From assembly GCA_947455705.1 (NCBI GenBank), contig CANGPO010000008.1:1-58747 (forward strand): a stretch of DNA of 58,747 nucleotides, given 5' to 3'. This document shows, piece by piece, positions 1 to 8,190 of this stretch. The notes beneath the pieces are model-generated. The model did no database searches and was not told the DNA's origin. It worked only from the letters and a program-made list of their open reading frames with translations. The position numbers and the translations under genes are program-made. How positions within the stretch are numbered: position 1 is the first letter of the stretch; each line of letters starts with the position of its first letter. The stretch is from Actinomycetota bacterium. Lineage in GTDB: Bacteria; Actinomycetota; Actinomycetes; S36-B12; CAIYMF01.

Positions 1-22
1 AGCCACCCCTGAGAGGGTGGCT
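1..22 (-). terminator. Hairpin terminator after the SHOCT gene
   Basis: Perfect 8-bp inverted repeat (AGCCACCC at 1-8 and GGGTGGCT at 15-22) with a 6-nt loop, 43 bp beyond the stop codon of the minus-strand SHOCT gene. The window edge hides any T-run, so the orientation is inferred from the gene. Confidence 0.6.
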
Positions 23-65
23 CACCGCCGTTGTAGTTCTCGTCGAGCTAGGTAAGACCTCGAGC

Positions 66-347
66 TTAGATACCGAGGGCCTTGGCCTTCGCTGCTGCGA
101 ATTCCTCGTCCGTGAGCAGGCCTTGCGAGTGCATCGCAGCCAACTTCTCGATCTGTGCGGTCTCGTCGTCAACCACAGGTGCGGCGGCCACTGGCATCGG
201 TGCGGGAGCGGCTGCTGCCGCGGCGGCCTGTGCCTGTGCTTGATCCTGCTGAGCGGCGGCTGCCTGACGACGGTTAACGCGACCTCCGACTGCGGATGCC
301 GTTCCTGAAATGACTGCGGTTGTTGCGGCGACTCGTAGAAGTCCCAT
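66..347 (-). CDS. SHOCT domain small protein
   Basis: A 93-residue protein. Residues 1-25 are small and hydrophobic, followed by a basic NRRQ patch, an Ala/Gln/Pro-rich low-complexity linker (about 29-58) and a C-terminal SHOCT module (about 62-93) with the motif GLLTDEEFAAAK. SHOCT modules are short helical C-terminal domains, often on membrane or oligomeric proteins; no enzymatic role is known. The ATG has AAGGA 6 nt upstream. It follows the DUF6325 gene on the same strand, a pairing often seen in Actinobacteria, and is followed by a hairpin at the window edge. The function is unknown; the family call is secure. Confidence 0.85.
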   Translation of the reverse strand: MGLLRVAATTAVISGTASAVGGRVNRRQAAAAQQDQAQAQAAAAAAAPAPMPVAAAPVVDDETAQIEKLAAMHSQGLLTDEEFAAAKAKALGI

Positions 348-413
348 GACATGTCCTTTCGGTAGATGAGGATGTTGAGCAACCGCGCGGGTGCACGGTC
401 AGCTAGCTGTCGA

Positions 414-824
414 TCAGGCCAAGAGTTCGGCGACGGCGGATGCTGGGATGCGGATCTGGTCGATCACTACCGCTTCGGCTTCCTGAATTGCGGCGACGAA
501 CTTCGCTGCCCAGACGTTCTCGAAAGCTACGAGAAGGGCAGAGCTGTTCGGGGGCAGGTCCTCGGCCAATTCGTGAGCGTCGTGCTCATCGAGTGCACCT
601 GGCATGAAGGTGTCTAGCTCCACCAGACCGGGCTGAAGGTCTGAGCCCAAGTCCTGGACGCGAAGTGCGCTGATGGTTCCAGCTTCATCGGTGCTCACGA
701 AAAGCAGGTCGATGATGCGGATCGTGTTGTTTTCGACGAGCTCTGCAATGGCTGGTGCGACCTTCCCGGTGAACTTATTGCCGGGGAAGCCAATGATGAC
801 GACGTCTACTGGGCCGGAAACCAC
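414..824 (-). CDS. DUF6325 family protein
   Basis: Soluble alpha/beta protein of 136 residues. It opens with GPVDVVIIGFPGNKF and continues with IAELVENNTIRIIDLLFV, both typical of DUF6325/DUF1269-like proteins. The GTG at 824 is chosen because AAGGAG lies 7 nt upstream and the family consensus begins there; an open frame continues upstream but has no family similarity. It has no signal peptide or membrane segment and an acidic C-terminal half. It lies directly upstream of the SHOCT gene (66 bp gap), probably cotranscribed. Such pairs are commonly linked to stress or membrane responses, but no biochemical function is established. Confidence 0.85.
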   Translation of the reverse strand: MVSGPVDVVIIGFPGNKFTGKVAPAIAELVENNTIRIIDLLFVSTDEAGTISALRVQDLGSDLQPGLVELDTFMPGALDEHDAHELAEDLPPNSSALLVAFENVWAAKFVAAIQEAEAVVIDQIRIPASAVAELLA

Positions 825-954
825 GGTGACTCTCCTTGTTGATTGCTCATGTTGGGTGGGTGTTTTGTGCATCGGTTCGTGCTCACTATCCCTCATCCGG
901 CGCACACGCGTCCATTATTCGGTGGATCGCCTGCTGGCTGCCGAAGGGCGAACG

Positions 955-1347
955 TTAGCGGCGAAGTGCGGGGTCGTTCTTGCGGAACGTCCGCCATGGA
1001 CCAGGAATGACCCAGATGAACATCGAGACGATCCAGATCAAAAGGGTCGAAAGCAGCCAGGTGCTCACACCATCGATGTTGAGGCCCTTGGTGATGACGG
1101 CGGTGGTGAAGAGGGCAAGGAATGTCGCCAACAGGCCGCTCAAAGCGATGAGAGAGCCGGCGTGACGCAGTAGGAACTTCAACGAGATCCACGTGAAGAT
1201 CAAGCTGAGCACGGCGAAGATAACGACGGCCCAGATAAATCCCATCGGGTACGACAGGCTGAAACCAGGGAAAATGATGTCGCAGAGGATGAGGGCGACT
1301 GCGTTGGCCCCAAGGCCGAGCAACCAAGCAAGAAGAAATTTAGGCAT
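955..1347 (-). CDS. Four-helix membrane protein, phage-holin-like family
   Basis: A 130-residue integral membrane protein with four hydrophobic segments (about 4-26, 33-55, 64-86, 94-114) and a basic C-terminal tail (FRKNDPALRR). The N-terminal pattern of Asn-Ala in helix 1 followed by FPGF resembles the Phage_holin_4_2 superfamily, which is widespread as chromosomal membrane proteins; nothing around it suggests a prophage. The start has no Shine-Dalgarno; instead a promoter -10 hexamer TAGTTT ends 6 nt before the ATG and a -35 TTGACG stands 17 nt further up, so the mRNA is probably leaderless. The role is unknown; membrane homeostasis is a guess. Confidence 0.8.
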   Translation of the reverse strand: MPKFLLAWLLGLGANAVALILCDIIFPGFSLSYPMGFIWAVVIFAVLSLIFTWISLKFLLRHAGSLIALSGLLATFLALFTTAVITKGLNIDGVSTWLLSTLLIWIVSMFIWVIPGPWRTFRKNDPALRR

Positions 1348-1353
1348 ATAGGA

Positions 1354-1382
1354 AAACTAGGTGCAAAGCACTTTCTCGTCAA
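1354..1382 (-). promoter_or_regulatory. Complete promoter giving a leaderless mRNA
   Basis: On the minus strand: -35 TTGACG (1377-1382), 17-nt spacer, -10 TAGTTT (1354-1359), then 6 nt to the ATG at 1347. Near-consensus spacing makes this the clearest promoter in the window and the reference case for the other leaderless starts. Confidence 0.75.
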
Positions 1383-1436
1383 AGGATTTCCACGAGATAG
1401 TCGTAATTACTGGTGACATGGTTCGAGGAGCACCTG

Positions 1437-3716
1437 TTAGCTCGCGGCTGCCCGCGTTACGAGTACTGAGTAGGTCTCACCATCTCCACCGGAGTCGTCC
1501 TGTTCAAGGATTTGGATGTCAATCCCGTCCATCGTGATGCTGTCGCGACCGGCCAAGCCTGCGGAGGCTAGGCCATGTCGATCGATGAGAAGGGAGATGA
1601 AGTCGTGATGACCGTCATTAAAAACTTGGATCGTTGGGCGGATTGCTGTGGTCGTGCTGACGGCGCTTGCCAGTAGATCTTCGATCCGGGCAGGGAGCGG
1701 CCGTGGATCAGCAGACGCGGCGATGGCTCGGACGGACACGGGAACTCCAAGACTGGCCGCGAGATCCACCACACGTTTGATCGATCGTGCGGCGCCGCCA
1801 GCCGTTGTGGGGTCAACTTGTACTGCGGCACGAATGCGCGCGTCAGCAGCTTCAAGTTCGCGACGAGCCTGTTCATCAAAAACTTTCCCGTCGGCGACTT
1901 CACTGAGTAGCCCGTTAGCTTGTTCGACTGCCACGTACAACTCGTCATTGAGGTCAGCGGCCGTGGCTGCTCGGCTAGCCTCAACAACTTCACGTATCCG
2001 CATCTTGTTCGTCCGCTCGGCTGCCCTGCGGTAGCTACGAACTCCCACGAATGCGGTAATCGCCGCGAGAGGCAAGATGAGCGCCGAGTTGGCTATCGCA
2101 AGTTTCACTGTGCTTTGGCACTCCACTGGGACTCGTTGCATTGTGAGGTTGGCCCCGATCACCCAGGTGAGTACGCCAGCGGCTCCCGGTATATAGCCCG
2201 TCCACATGGCGATGGCCACCATCGCGAACCCCGCAATGTTGATTGCAGCGGCAACGTTGGGCACGTTTGCACATGTGTACTCACTGGTTCGCAGGAACCA
2301 CGGCACAAGCGCCGGAATAAGTGTTAACCCGAGGCCGACCAGAAGGCCCGGCTGTCGACGTCGCGACGTCACCCACATCGCTATCAAACTACTTGCGATT
2401 CCGCAGATGATCGTCAACCAGAAATGTGCACCACCCGTGCTATCTAGTGGTCGTAACGAACCCATGATGATGAAGTAGATGATTCCCCACGTGGCCCCTG
2501 CGGCCAGAGGTAGTGAGAACAAGTAGCGTCCTTGGTCGAAGGACGTATCAGCTGTTTCGCGTGAGCGAAATGTGGGTTCAGCTGCCGTCGACGACACAGG
2601 AACGGTGATCGTTGCATCGACGCCACGATTCGCCGCTGCAGTCAGGCTTACTGTCCCGCCCACCGCGGTTAGGGCGTCGCGAATGACGTGCGTGGAACCA
2701 ATGCCAGGTTGCGATGTCTTGGTGAGGCCTGAGCCGTTGTCGATTGCGTGAATCGTTAACGTGCCGTCGTTCAGGGTGAACGTCGTGCGAAGTTCCGTGG
2801 CAGATCCGTGACGCACAGAGTTATGCGCAACCTCCACCAGAGCATTTCGGGTCGCTTCGAAAACCTCGGGTGTCATTTCGAATTCGTCGTAATCGGCTGG
2901 TAATCGCAGGATTTGTGCGGCCGCCGGATCGGTTAACATCTGGCTCAGTAGTAGCTCGGATGTCGCGATTCCACCGGCCTTGGCAATCTCCGGCGACAGC
3001 CTAGGCCGCGCTAGCTCATCGGACAGTCTCCGAAGATCAACCGTGGACGCTTCAAGCACATACCGGATCGTGTTGAGTAATGACTCGTGTACGCGGGACG
3101 CCGCTGTTCGCCACACACGCGCGCGCTCCTGCTCCCGCAGGGACTCGTCGGCTCGCCTTTCACGATCTCGGAAATCCTCATCAGAGGTACGAGCTGAGTT
3201 GAGAAGCGAGTTCCAGGCCCACCATGTGGCAAACGACGATGCGAGAACTTGCCCCGCCACGAGCCAACCTCCCCATAGGGCCATGGAATTACCGACGATG
3301 TTTGTGGGTTGCGCGAGCCAGACCACTTCAACGAGAAGTGGCCCTGCAAGGATCGAGGCAAGTCCGACCCGTCGGCCAACCAGAGTGATCGCGATGTAAG
3401 CGGCGTAGGAAGCTGCATTCGGCATCGGGATCCAAGCCGGCGATCCGTGTGGTGCCACCAGAGCGGTCATCGTCAGAGTCAAGACACCGGCCGAACAAAG
3501 CCAAAGGTACGACGGATGAGAGCCCAACATAGCGCCGCCGAGAACGAAGATGACGGCCGCGATGAGACCAACATGATCAACCAGCCGCAGCTGACTCCAC
3601 ATGGGAACCGCCCGCGATGATGCCACCGCGACAAGGACGAGTGCCAACATCGTCACCAGCCACCTACGAGTGGTGAACAGGGCTCTGGTTTCCGGGCCCG
3701 TTAACTCGTAGAGCAT
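1437..3716 (-). CDS. Sensor histidine kinase with a degenerate second kinase half
   Basis: A 759-residue membrane protein. Residues ~18-170 form a multi-helix membrane sensor, followed by a coiled segment with the phosphoacceptor motif VHESLLNTIR (His ~210) of the NarL-type HisKA_3 kind. The HATPase domain has N-box NALVEVAHNSVRHG (~291-304), G1 DNGSGL (~326) and G2 GIGSTHV (~338). A second membrane block (~400-563) then leads into another coil (AADLNDELYVAVEQANGLL) where Asn replaces the His, and a C-terminal domain lacking N and G boxes. The ATG at 3716 has AGGAG 5 nt upstream. It is divergent from the response regulator gene at 3782, its evident partner. About twice the usual length for this family. 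Confidence 0.9.
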   Translation of the reverse strand: MLYELTGPETRALFTTRRWLVTMLALVLVAVASSRAVPMWSQLRLVDHVGLIAAVIFVLGGAMLGSHPSYLWLCSAGVLTLTMTALVAPHGSPAWIPMPNAASYAAYIAITLVGRRVGLASILAGPLLVEVVWLAQPTNIVGNSMALWGGWLVAGQVLASSFATWWAWNSLLNSARTSDEDFRDRERRADESLREQERARVWRTAASRVHESLLNTIRYVLEASTVDLRRLSDELARPRLSPEIAKAGGIATSELLLSQMLTDPAAAQILRLPADYDEFEMTPEVFEATRNALVEVAHNSVRHGSATELRTTFTLNDGTLTIHAIDNGSGLTKTSQPGIGSTHVIRDALTAVGGTVSLTAAANRGVDATITVPVSSTAAEPTFRSRETADTSFDQGRYLFSLPLAAGATWGIIYFIIMGSLRPLDSTGGAHFWLTIICGIASSLIAMWVTSRRRQPGLLVGLGLTLIPALVPWFLRTSEYTCANVPNVAAAINIAGFAMVAIAMWTGYIPGAAGVLTWVIGANLTMQRVPVECQSTVKLAIANSALILPLAAITAFVGVRSYRRAAERTNKMRIREVVEASRAATAADLNDELYVAVEQANGLLSEVADGKVFDEQARRELEAADARIRAAVQVDPTTAGGAARSIKRVVDLAASLGVPVSVRAIAASADPRPLPARIEDLLASAVSTTTAIRPTIQVFNDGHHDFISLLIDRHGLASAGLAGRDSITMDGIDIQILEQDDSGGDGETYSVLVTRAAAS

Positions 3717-3781
3717 CGATTCTCCTGAAGCAGTGGCGTCGTGAGATTCCTGTAGTACGGTCTGATTGAGCTGGAGGTGCA

Positions 3782-4420
3782 GTGGTAAGCCAACCACGTT
3801 TCGTCATCCTTGAGGACCATCCACTGGTCCGGGAAGCTCTCGCGGAACGGCTTGTCCGCCATTTGGGGGACGTTGATTTCGTGTACACCGGAGACTCGGT
3901 GTCAGCGGCACTAACTGCGATCGAAGAGCGCGGCGTTGATGTCGTTGTTATGGATCTTGATCTCAACGATTCCGTATCGCCCGTCGTCAACGTGGTGAGT
4001 TTGGTTGAGACCGGAGCTCGCGTTCTTATCGTGAGTGCGCTGGGTGACGGAGTGACGATTCGCGCAGCGTTTACGGCCGGTGTCATCGGCTTTCTTTCAA
4101 AGAGCGCAGAGCCTGAAGAGTTTGTGGCCGCCATCGATGCCGCGCTTCGGGGTGAAAAGTACACATCGGCCGAAGCAGCAGCAGCGATGTTGGCCGATTC
4201 GGATTCGTTGGTTGACCTGTCAGATCAGGAACGACGGGCCATGGTCCTCTATGCGTCCGGTCTCAAAATGCGCGCTGTTGCTCGGCATATGGGTGTGAGT
4301 GAATCGACTGCGCGAGAATACATTCGGCGGTTGCGCGCTAAGTATGAGAAGGCCGGTGCCCCGCTGCCGAGTAAGACCGAGTTGTACCGCATGGCGCAGC
4401 GCGAAGGTATTCTTCCCTAG
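3782..4420 (+). CDS. NarL/LuxR-type response regulator
   Basis: A 212-residue two-domain regulator. The receiver domain (about 5-120) has the acidic pair E11/D12, the phosphoacceptor D58 (VVMDLDLN) and a conserved Lys in GFLSKS. The C-terminal helix-turn-helix (about 140-212: DLSDQERRAMVLYASG, MRAVARHMGVSESTAREYIRR) is LuxR-like but a little divergent. The GTG start has GGAGG 4-5 nt upstream. It is transcribed away from the sensor kinase with only 65 bp between starts, so both probably share a control region. Targets are unknown; the small envelope-type genes on either side are natural candidates (inference). Confidence 0.92.
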   Translation: MVSQPRFVILEDHPLVREALAERLVRHLGDVDFVYTGDSVSAALTAIEERGVDVVVMDLDLNDSVSPVVNVVSLVETGARVLIVSALGDGVTIRAAFTAGVIGFLSKSAEPEEFVAAIDAALRGEKYTSAEAAAAMLADSDSLVDLSDQERRAMVLYASGLKMRAVARHMGVSESTAREYIRRLRAKYEKAGAPLPSKTELYRMAQREGILP

Positions 4421-4430
4421 CCTTAGGGCC

Positions 4431-4537
4431 GTCGAGACTGTCGTTGGGGTCTAGCGCAAAGACTTGCTGCTCGCGGCCACTTCGTGTCCGCTGCGCTGCG
4501 CTTTTATTTGCGCCGCGACCCCTACGACACTCTCGAC
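4431..4537. repeat. Long imperfect palindrome between convergent genes
   Basis: The outer arms are 21 nt each (4431-4451 and 4517-4537) with two mismatches, beginning GTCGAGA and ending CTCTCGAC. A second nested pair, GCGCAAA (4454-4460) and TTTGCGC (4507-4513), continues the stem after 2-3 unpaired bases. The central ~46 nt are GC-rich with their own small repeats. It fills the gap between the convergent response regulator and GlsB-like genes and may act as a two-way terminator, though there is no clear T-run at the outer base. It could also be a copy of a mobile palindromic repeat. Confidence 0.6.
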
Positions 4538-4550
4538 TTCGTTTGGGCTG

Positions 4551-4829
4551 CTAGACGGTTGGTTTCTTGCCGAAAATTTTTGAGCCCAGCGCGACGGCAA
4601 TGATGGCGATAACGATTTGGATGCCATGGCGAATCCAGTCGAAGCCGCCGGTCTCCTTGACGCCGATCACACCTGAAAGCGCGTCTCCGGCGAACATCCC
4701 GACAATACCGGCCACGATGACTGACCAGAATGGAATGTGCTGACGGCCTGGCATCACAAGTCGAGCAACGATGCCAATGATCGCGCCGCCGATGACAATC
4801 CAAACCAGATTGCCGAGACTCCAATTCAT
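4551..4829 (-). CDS. GlsB/YeaQ/YmgE family membrane protein
   Basis: A 92-residue protein of the transglycosylase-associated/GlsB family. It has three hydrophobic segments (about 6-26, 32-52, 68-86), the family motif GGAIIGIVARLVMPG after helix 1 and the loop KETGGFDWIRHGIQ before helix 3. These small membrane proteins are usually linked to envelope or general stress responses; the molecular function is unknown. The ATG at 4829 has AGGAG 7 nt upstream. A longer relative lies at 54339-54767. Confidence 0.88.
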   Translation of the reverse strand: MNWSLGNLVWIVIGGAIIGIVARLVMPGRQHIPFWSVIVAGIVGMFAGDALSGVIGVKETGGFDWIRHGIQIVIAIIAVALGSKIFGKKPTV

Positions 4830-4990
4830 GTGCTGCTCCTGTAGTGGTTCGTCGCTTTCGACACGCACATTGTTTATGTGTCCACTAGTCAATCGGACTC
4901 CTTGGGAATTGTCATTAACGATCTTGTCGTCAGTGCATGTGACACAGCCTGTGAGTCTGTGAAATCGAGTCAAACCCGTCCACATGAAAC

Positions 4991-5029
4991 GACCCCAGTG
5001 TCACACCTTTTCGGCATGACACTGGGGTC
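4991..5029 (-). terminator. Strong hairpin terminator
   Basis: Perfect 13-bp stem: GACCCCAGTGTCA (4991-5003) pairs with TGACACTGGGGTC (5017-5029), loop 13 nt. It lies 34 bp beyond the stop of the minus-strand gene at 5064-5282 and probably terminates it; no strong T-run follows. Confidence 0.7.
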
Positions 5030-5063
5030 GATGTACAGTGCTAAAGCGTTGTGCCTAGTGGAA

Positions 5064-5282
5064 TTAGAACAGGCTCGAGATCTGGTCGGCGATGCCCTGA
5101 CGCTCTTCGAGGGACATGTTCAAGACCTTGTCCTTGAGCTCGCTGGCCTTTGCCAGGACCTGCTCCTTCTGGTCGTCGGACAGGGTGTCCCACTTCTCGC
5201 TTAGCTTGCCGATGATTTCCTGAGCCTGCTCTGGGTGTGCTTCTGCGAAGCCCTGAAGTGCTTCGATGATTGGCTGTGACAT
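5064..5282 (-). CDS. Small helical hypothetical protein
   Basis: A 72-residue, acidic, almost entirely helical soluble protein (for example EAHPEQAQEIIGKLSEKW and DDQKEQVLAKASELKDKV). No named domain is recognised. The ATG at 5282 is supported by GGAGG 5 nt upstream, which rules out a longer N-terminal extension. It stands alone and is followed by a strong hairpin. The abundance of Gln, Glu and Lys and the lack of Cys resemble small stress-induced proteins, but that is an impression only. Confidence 0.75.
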   Translation of the reverse strand: MSQPIIEALQGFAEAHPEQAQEIIGKLSEKWDTLSDDQKEQVLAKASELKDKVLNMSLEERQGIADQISSLF

Positions 5283-5507
5283 AGAGACCTCCGTTAGTGA
5301 CGTAGTTGTCGTCGACAAAGTAACCCGCTTGTGATGAAGGTGGGTAGTCGCCAATCTGAACGACACTAGATGCGGATGTGAAGGATTAGCCCCCGGCCAT
5401 CGCACCGAAAATGCGCAGTTCCTGATTGCCGCTCCGCCCTTTGCGAGTGCCAAGGAGAACTCGCGCTTGCGTCCGGGTTCCCCTCGTGTGGCTGATGAAG
5501 ACTTATC

Positions 5508-6644
5508 TCACATGCCGCCTAAGTCGTAGCAGCGTAACGCGTTCGTGCGCGCCATCATGTCGACGTAGCGCAGCGCATCGCGCTCGCCCAGGTAGTCGTC
5601 GTCCAGCCAACTTTGTAGAACTTGTGCGGTACATCGACGCCAGATCAATGCTCCGCAGTAATACAGCTCAGGCAATCCGAAAGCATCGGACGAAAACAGC
5701 ACCTTGCTGATCGGGGCAAGCTCTAGTGAATCGCGCACGAGTCGCACAGCTGACGGGCCTGTGTAGTTGAGGATCGCGCCGGTATCTAGCCACACGTGTG
5801 GATACACCTGGGCCAGAAATCCGGCTTCGCGAATGAATGGGTAGCAGTGAAGGAGAGTGATCTGGACACCGGTATCAACAGTTCGCCGGATGAACTCGGT
5901 CATCTGGGTTGGATCGCAGCGGTGCAGGTTGATATCGGAATCCCCGTACCCGACGTGAAACTGAATCGGCTTGTGGAATCCCACGGCCGTCCAGAGGATG
6001 TGGCGTAGTAGGACTGGGTGACTCAATCGAGCCCGACCGCTTACCTCGATGTCCGCGAGCCATTCACCTGCTGCATGATCGACCTCAGCATCGGTCGGCC
6101 GTTCGGGATCAAAGTCCAAACCGTATCGATAAGCGATGATTGACTTGAAACCGTGCGCACTTAATGCCCGTCGAGCTAGTTCGTCGGCAAACGCTTGGCG
6201 AAATCCTGCGGCGTCAGTGTGGCCTATGACCGATTCGGCAACACTCTCCAGCCGAACGATTTCCAATGTCCGCGCTCGAGCCACCTCACCCATTTCGTTG
6301 AGGTCCAAGATGTTCGTGCTCCGAAAGCCCGAGTCGATGATCAACGTATCGATACCAGTCATAGGCATGAGGAGTTTGCCAAGTTCGGCTTGTCCAACGG
6401 CCGCTCTTGCCTGCCAATACGTGTCGGCGTCGGCATGGCGATCAAGGCCAAGCAGCGGCGACACTTCGGCTCGGACTGTGATTCCAAACGGCGAATCGAA
6501 GATTGTTTGGCCCGGCGGTTCGACCCAATCGGACTCGGTTGCAAGTAGTTCGAAGTCCGCTCGTGAGAGATCAGAACGCATGAGTCCGTGGCAGTGATGG
6601 TCGATCAATTGCACGTTGTTCAATGCGTCGGCGATGACCGTCAT
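5508..6644 (-). CDS. Amidohydrolase-2 family protein (FluG N-terminal-like)
   Basis: A 378-residue TIM-barrel metal-dependent hydrolase. The metal-binding motif DHHCHG (H17, H19) is at the N-terminus; further conserved segments are QFHVGYGDSD, LLHCYPFIREAG and a late FSSDAFGLPE with the metal-ligand Asp. This arrangement matches the amidohydrolase half of fungal FluG and the bacterial stand-alone enzymes related to it. The ATG at 6644 has AAGGAG 5 nt upstream. It is divergent from a glutamine-synthetase-like gene at 6846 with a shared ~200-bp control region. A possible role is hydrolysis of a gamma-glutamylated or amide compound made or used by the neighbour (inference); the substrate is unknown. 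Confidence 0.85.
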   Translation of the reverse strand: MTVIADALNNVQLIDHHCHGLMRSDLSRADFELLATESDWVEPPGQTIFDSPFGITVRAEVSPLLGLDRHADADTYWQARAAVGQAELGKLLMPMTGIDTLIIDSGFRSTNILDLNEMGEVARARTLEIVRLESVAESVIGHTDAAGFRQAFADELARRALSAHGFKSIIAYRYGLDFDPERPTDAEVDHAAGEWLADIEVSGRARLSHPVLLRHILWTAVGFHKPIQFHVGYGDSDINLHRCDPTQMTEFIRRTVDTGVQITLLHCYPFIREAGFLAQVYPHVWLDTGAILNYTGPSAVRLVRDSLELAPISKVLFSSDAFGLPELYYCGALIWRRCTAQVLQSWLDDDYLGERDALRYVDMMARTNALRCYDLGGM

Positions 6645-6845
6645 GAAGTCTCCTTTGTATGCGAGCTCAGACCAGTTGCAGCACTGCTGAACTACTTCCC
6701 TGCGGAACCAACACATGCCACGCTAGGCAGGTGCAGTCCTTTGCACAAGACTCGAGATTCTATGAGTGTGACGGTGACGCCGCCGAGCTCGGCCGGACCG
6801 ATGTGATCAGGCAGTGCGGCTCGGCCGCAGCGCGAGAGGATGGGA

Positions 6846-8156
6846 ATGAGCGACGACGGTCTCGTCATGCTGGCATGGAGTGACTATGTCGGAGTCACCC
6901 GCTGTCGTGGGGTGTTGGCAAGCCAATTCAATGAGCGGCTGGAAACTGGTCTTGGTTGGGCTGTTGCGGGGCAAGCCCTCACTCCATTTGCTGACATCGC
7001 TCCAAATCCTTGGGGCCCGATGCTCGAAGTGCGTCAGGTTCCCGATCCAACCTCGCGAGTGACCGTCGACATCTGGCCCGATGCCCCGGCCCTTGACTTC
7101 GTCATGTGCGATTCACGTACGCCAGATGGCGAGCTATGGGACTGCTGTGCGCGCGGGTTCCTGCGCAAAGCCCTCGATGATCTTCTTGCCGAAACGGGCG
7201 TCGAACTGCTTGCCGCGTTCGAGCATGAGTTCACAGTGGTTCCGCAGACGGACGTCGCGCCGCCGTTCTCTCTGGCAGCGATGAGAGAGCAGGCTCAACT
7301 CACCCATGACATCGCTCGCGCTCTGACGGCCGCGGGTCTGATTCCCGAGACGGTGGAACCCGAGTATGGGTATTCCCAATATGAGGTCACGGTGTCCCCA
7401 TCGCAGGGTGTGTCAGCAGGGGATCACGCGATCGCCACGAGGGAAATCATCCGGGAATGTGCGCGAAGGCTGGGGTTGCAGGCGACGTTCTCTCCCAAGC
7501 CATTTCTCGATGGACCGGGCAACGGTGCACATGTGCACTTTAGTTTCGTCGCGCAGGATGGATCGAATGCGACGTATGACTCGGCGCATGAAACAGGTGC
7601 CAGTGCACTGGCCCGTTCGTTCATAGCCGGCGTAGTCCGTCACATGCCAGCAATGTGTGCCCTCGTTGCTCCGAGCCCGGTGTCGTATTACCGGCTGGGC
7701 CCGCATCACTGGAGTTGTGGCTATGCCTCATTTGGAATTCAGAATCGTGAAGCTGCGATCAGGATATGTCCGTCTACGTCCCGCGATCCGCAAGCCCAAT
7801 CGCGAGGCTTCAATCTTGAACTGCGCCCACCGGATCCAACGGCGAGCCCCTATCTCGTCCTCGGCGCCTTAGTTCGCGCCGGGCTTGAGGGAGTGCGCGC
7901 TGGACTTGAACTCCCACCAGCCTGCGTTACGGATCCGGCGGAACTTAGCGACGACGAACGCGCTTCGATGGGGATTGCGCCGCTGCCATCCACTCTTGCA
8001 GAAGCGATTGACGTTTTCCTCGCTGACGAGAAAGCGGTCGCATGGCTGCCCGACACCATGCGCGACTCGTATCTGGACGTTAAGCGGGTGGAGTTAACGT
8101 TGACTGATGGTGAGACGAACGAGGAAACGGCTGCTCGCTACCGAAAGGCGTACTAA
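6846..8156 (+). CDS. Glutamine-synthetase-like ligase (gamma-glutamyl ligase type)
   Basis: A 436-residue member of the GS superfamily. Catalytic-domain marks: EHEFTVV (metal/glutamate site), GNGAHVHFSF (the NGxHxH motif), QNREAAIRI and ELRPPDPTASPYLVLGAL. The N-terminal beta-grasp part is short and divergent. Sequence style is that of GS-III/PuuA/FluG-C relatives that join glutamate to amines, rather than of GlnA. Start: the ATG at 6846 has AGAGGA 5 nt upstream; an in-frame ATG at 6840 is possible. Together with the divergent amidohydrolase it forms a split FluG-like pair. A true GlnA is unlikely because the adenylylation loop is not recognisable. Confidence 0.87.
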   Translation: MSDDGLVMLAWSDYVGVTRCRGVLASQFNERLETGLGWAVAGQALTPFADIAPNPWGPMLEVRQVPDPTSRVTVDIWPDAPALDFVMCDSRTPDGELWDCCARGFLRKALDDLLAETGVELLAAFEHEFTVVPQTDVAPPFSLAAMREQAQLTHDIARALTAAGLIPETVEPEYGYSQYEVTVSPSQGVSAGDHAIATREIIRECARRLGLQATFSPKPFLDGPGNGAHVHFSFVAQDGSNATYDSAHETGASALARSFIAGVVRHMPAMCALVAPSPVSYYRLGPHHWSCGYASFGIQNREAAIRICPSTSRDPQAQSRGFNLELRPPDPTASPYLVLGALVRAGLEGVRAGLELPPACVTDPAELSDDERASMGIAPLPSTLAEAIDVFLADEKAVAWLPDTMRDSYLDVKRVELTLTDGETNEETAARYRKAY

Positions 8157-8190
8157 TCGTCACGACGGTGTTGCAATGTGCGAACCCGAA

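Noticed and set aside
955-1347. Prophage or lysis module suggested by the holin-like protein
   Set aside because: No other phage genes nearby; this family is common as chromosomal membrane proteins.
5508-6644. L-fuconolactonase that would complete the 35-43 kb pathway
   Set aside because: It belongs to the same broad amidohydrolase-2 family, but its motifs and the divergent GS-like partner fit FluG-N better, and it is 28 kb away.
6846-8156. Housekeeping glutamine synthetase GlnA
   Set aside because: The N-terminal domain is divergent and the adenylylation loop is not recognisable; the neighbour suggests a FluG/PuuA-like ligase.
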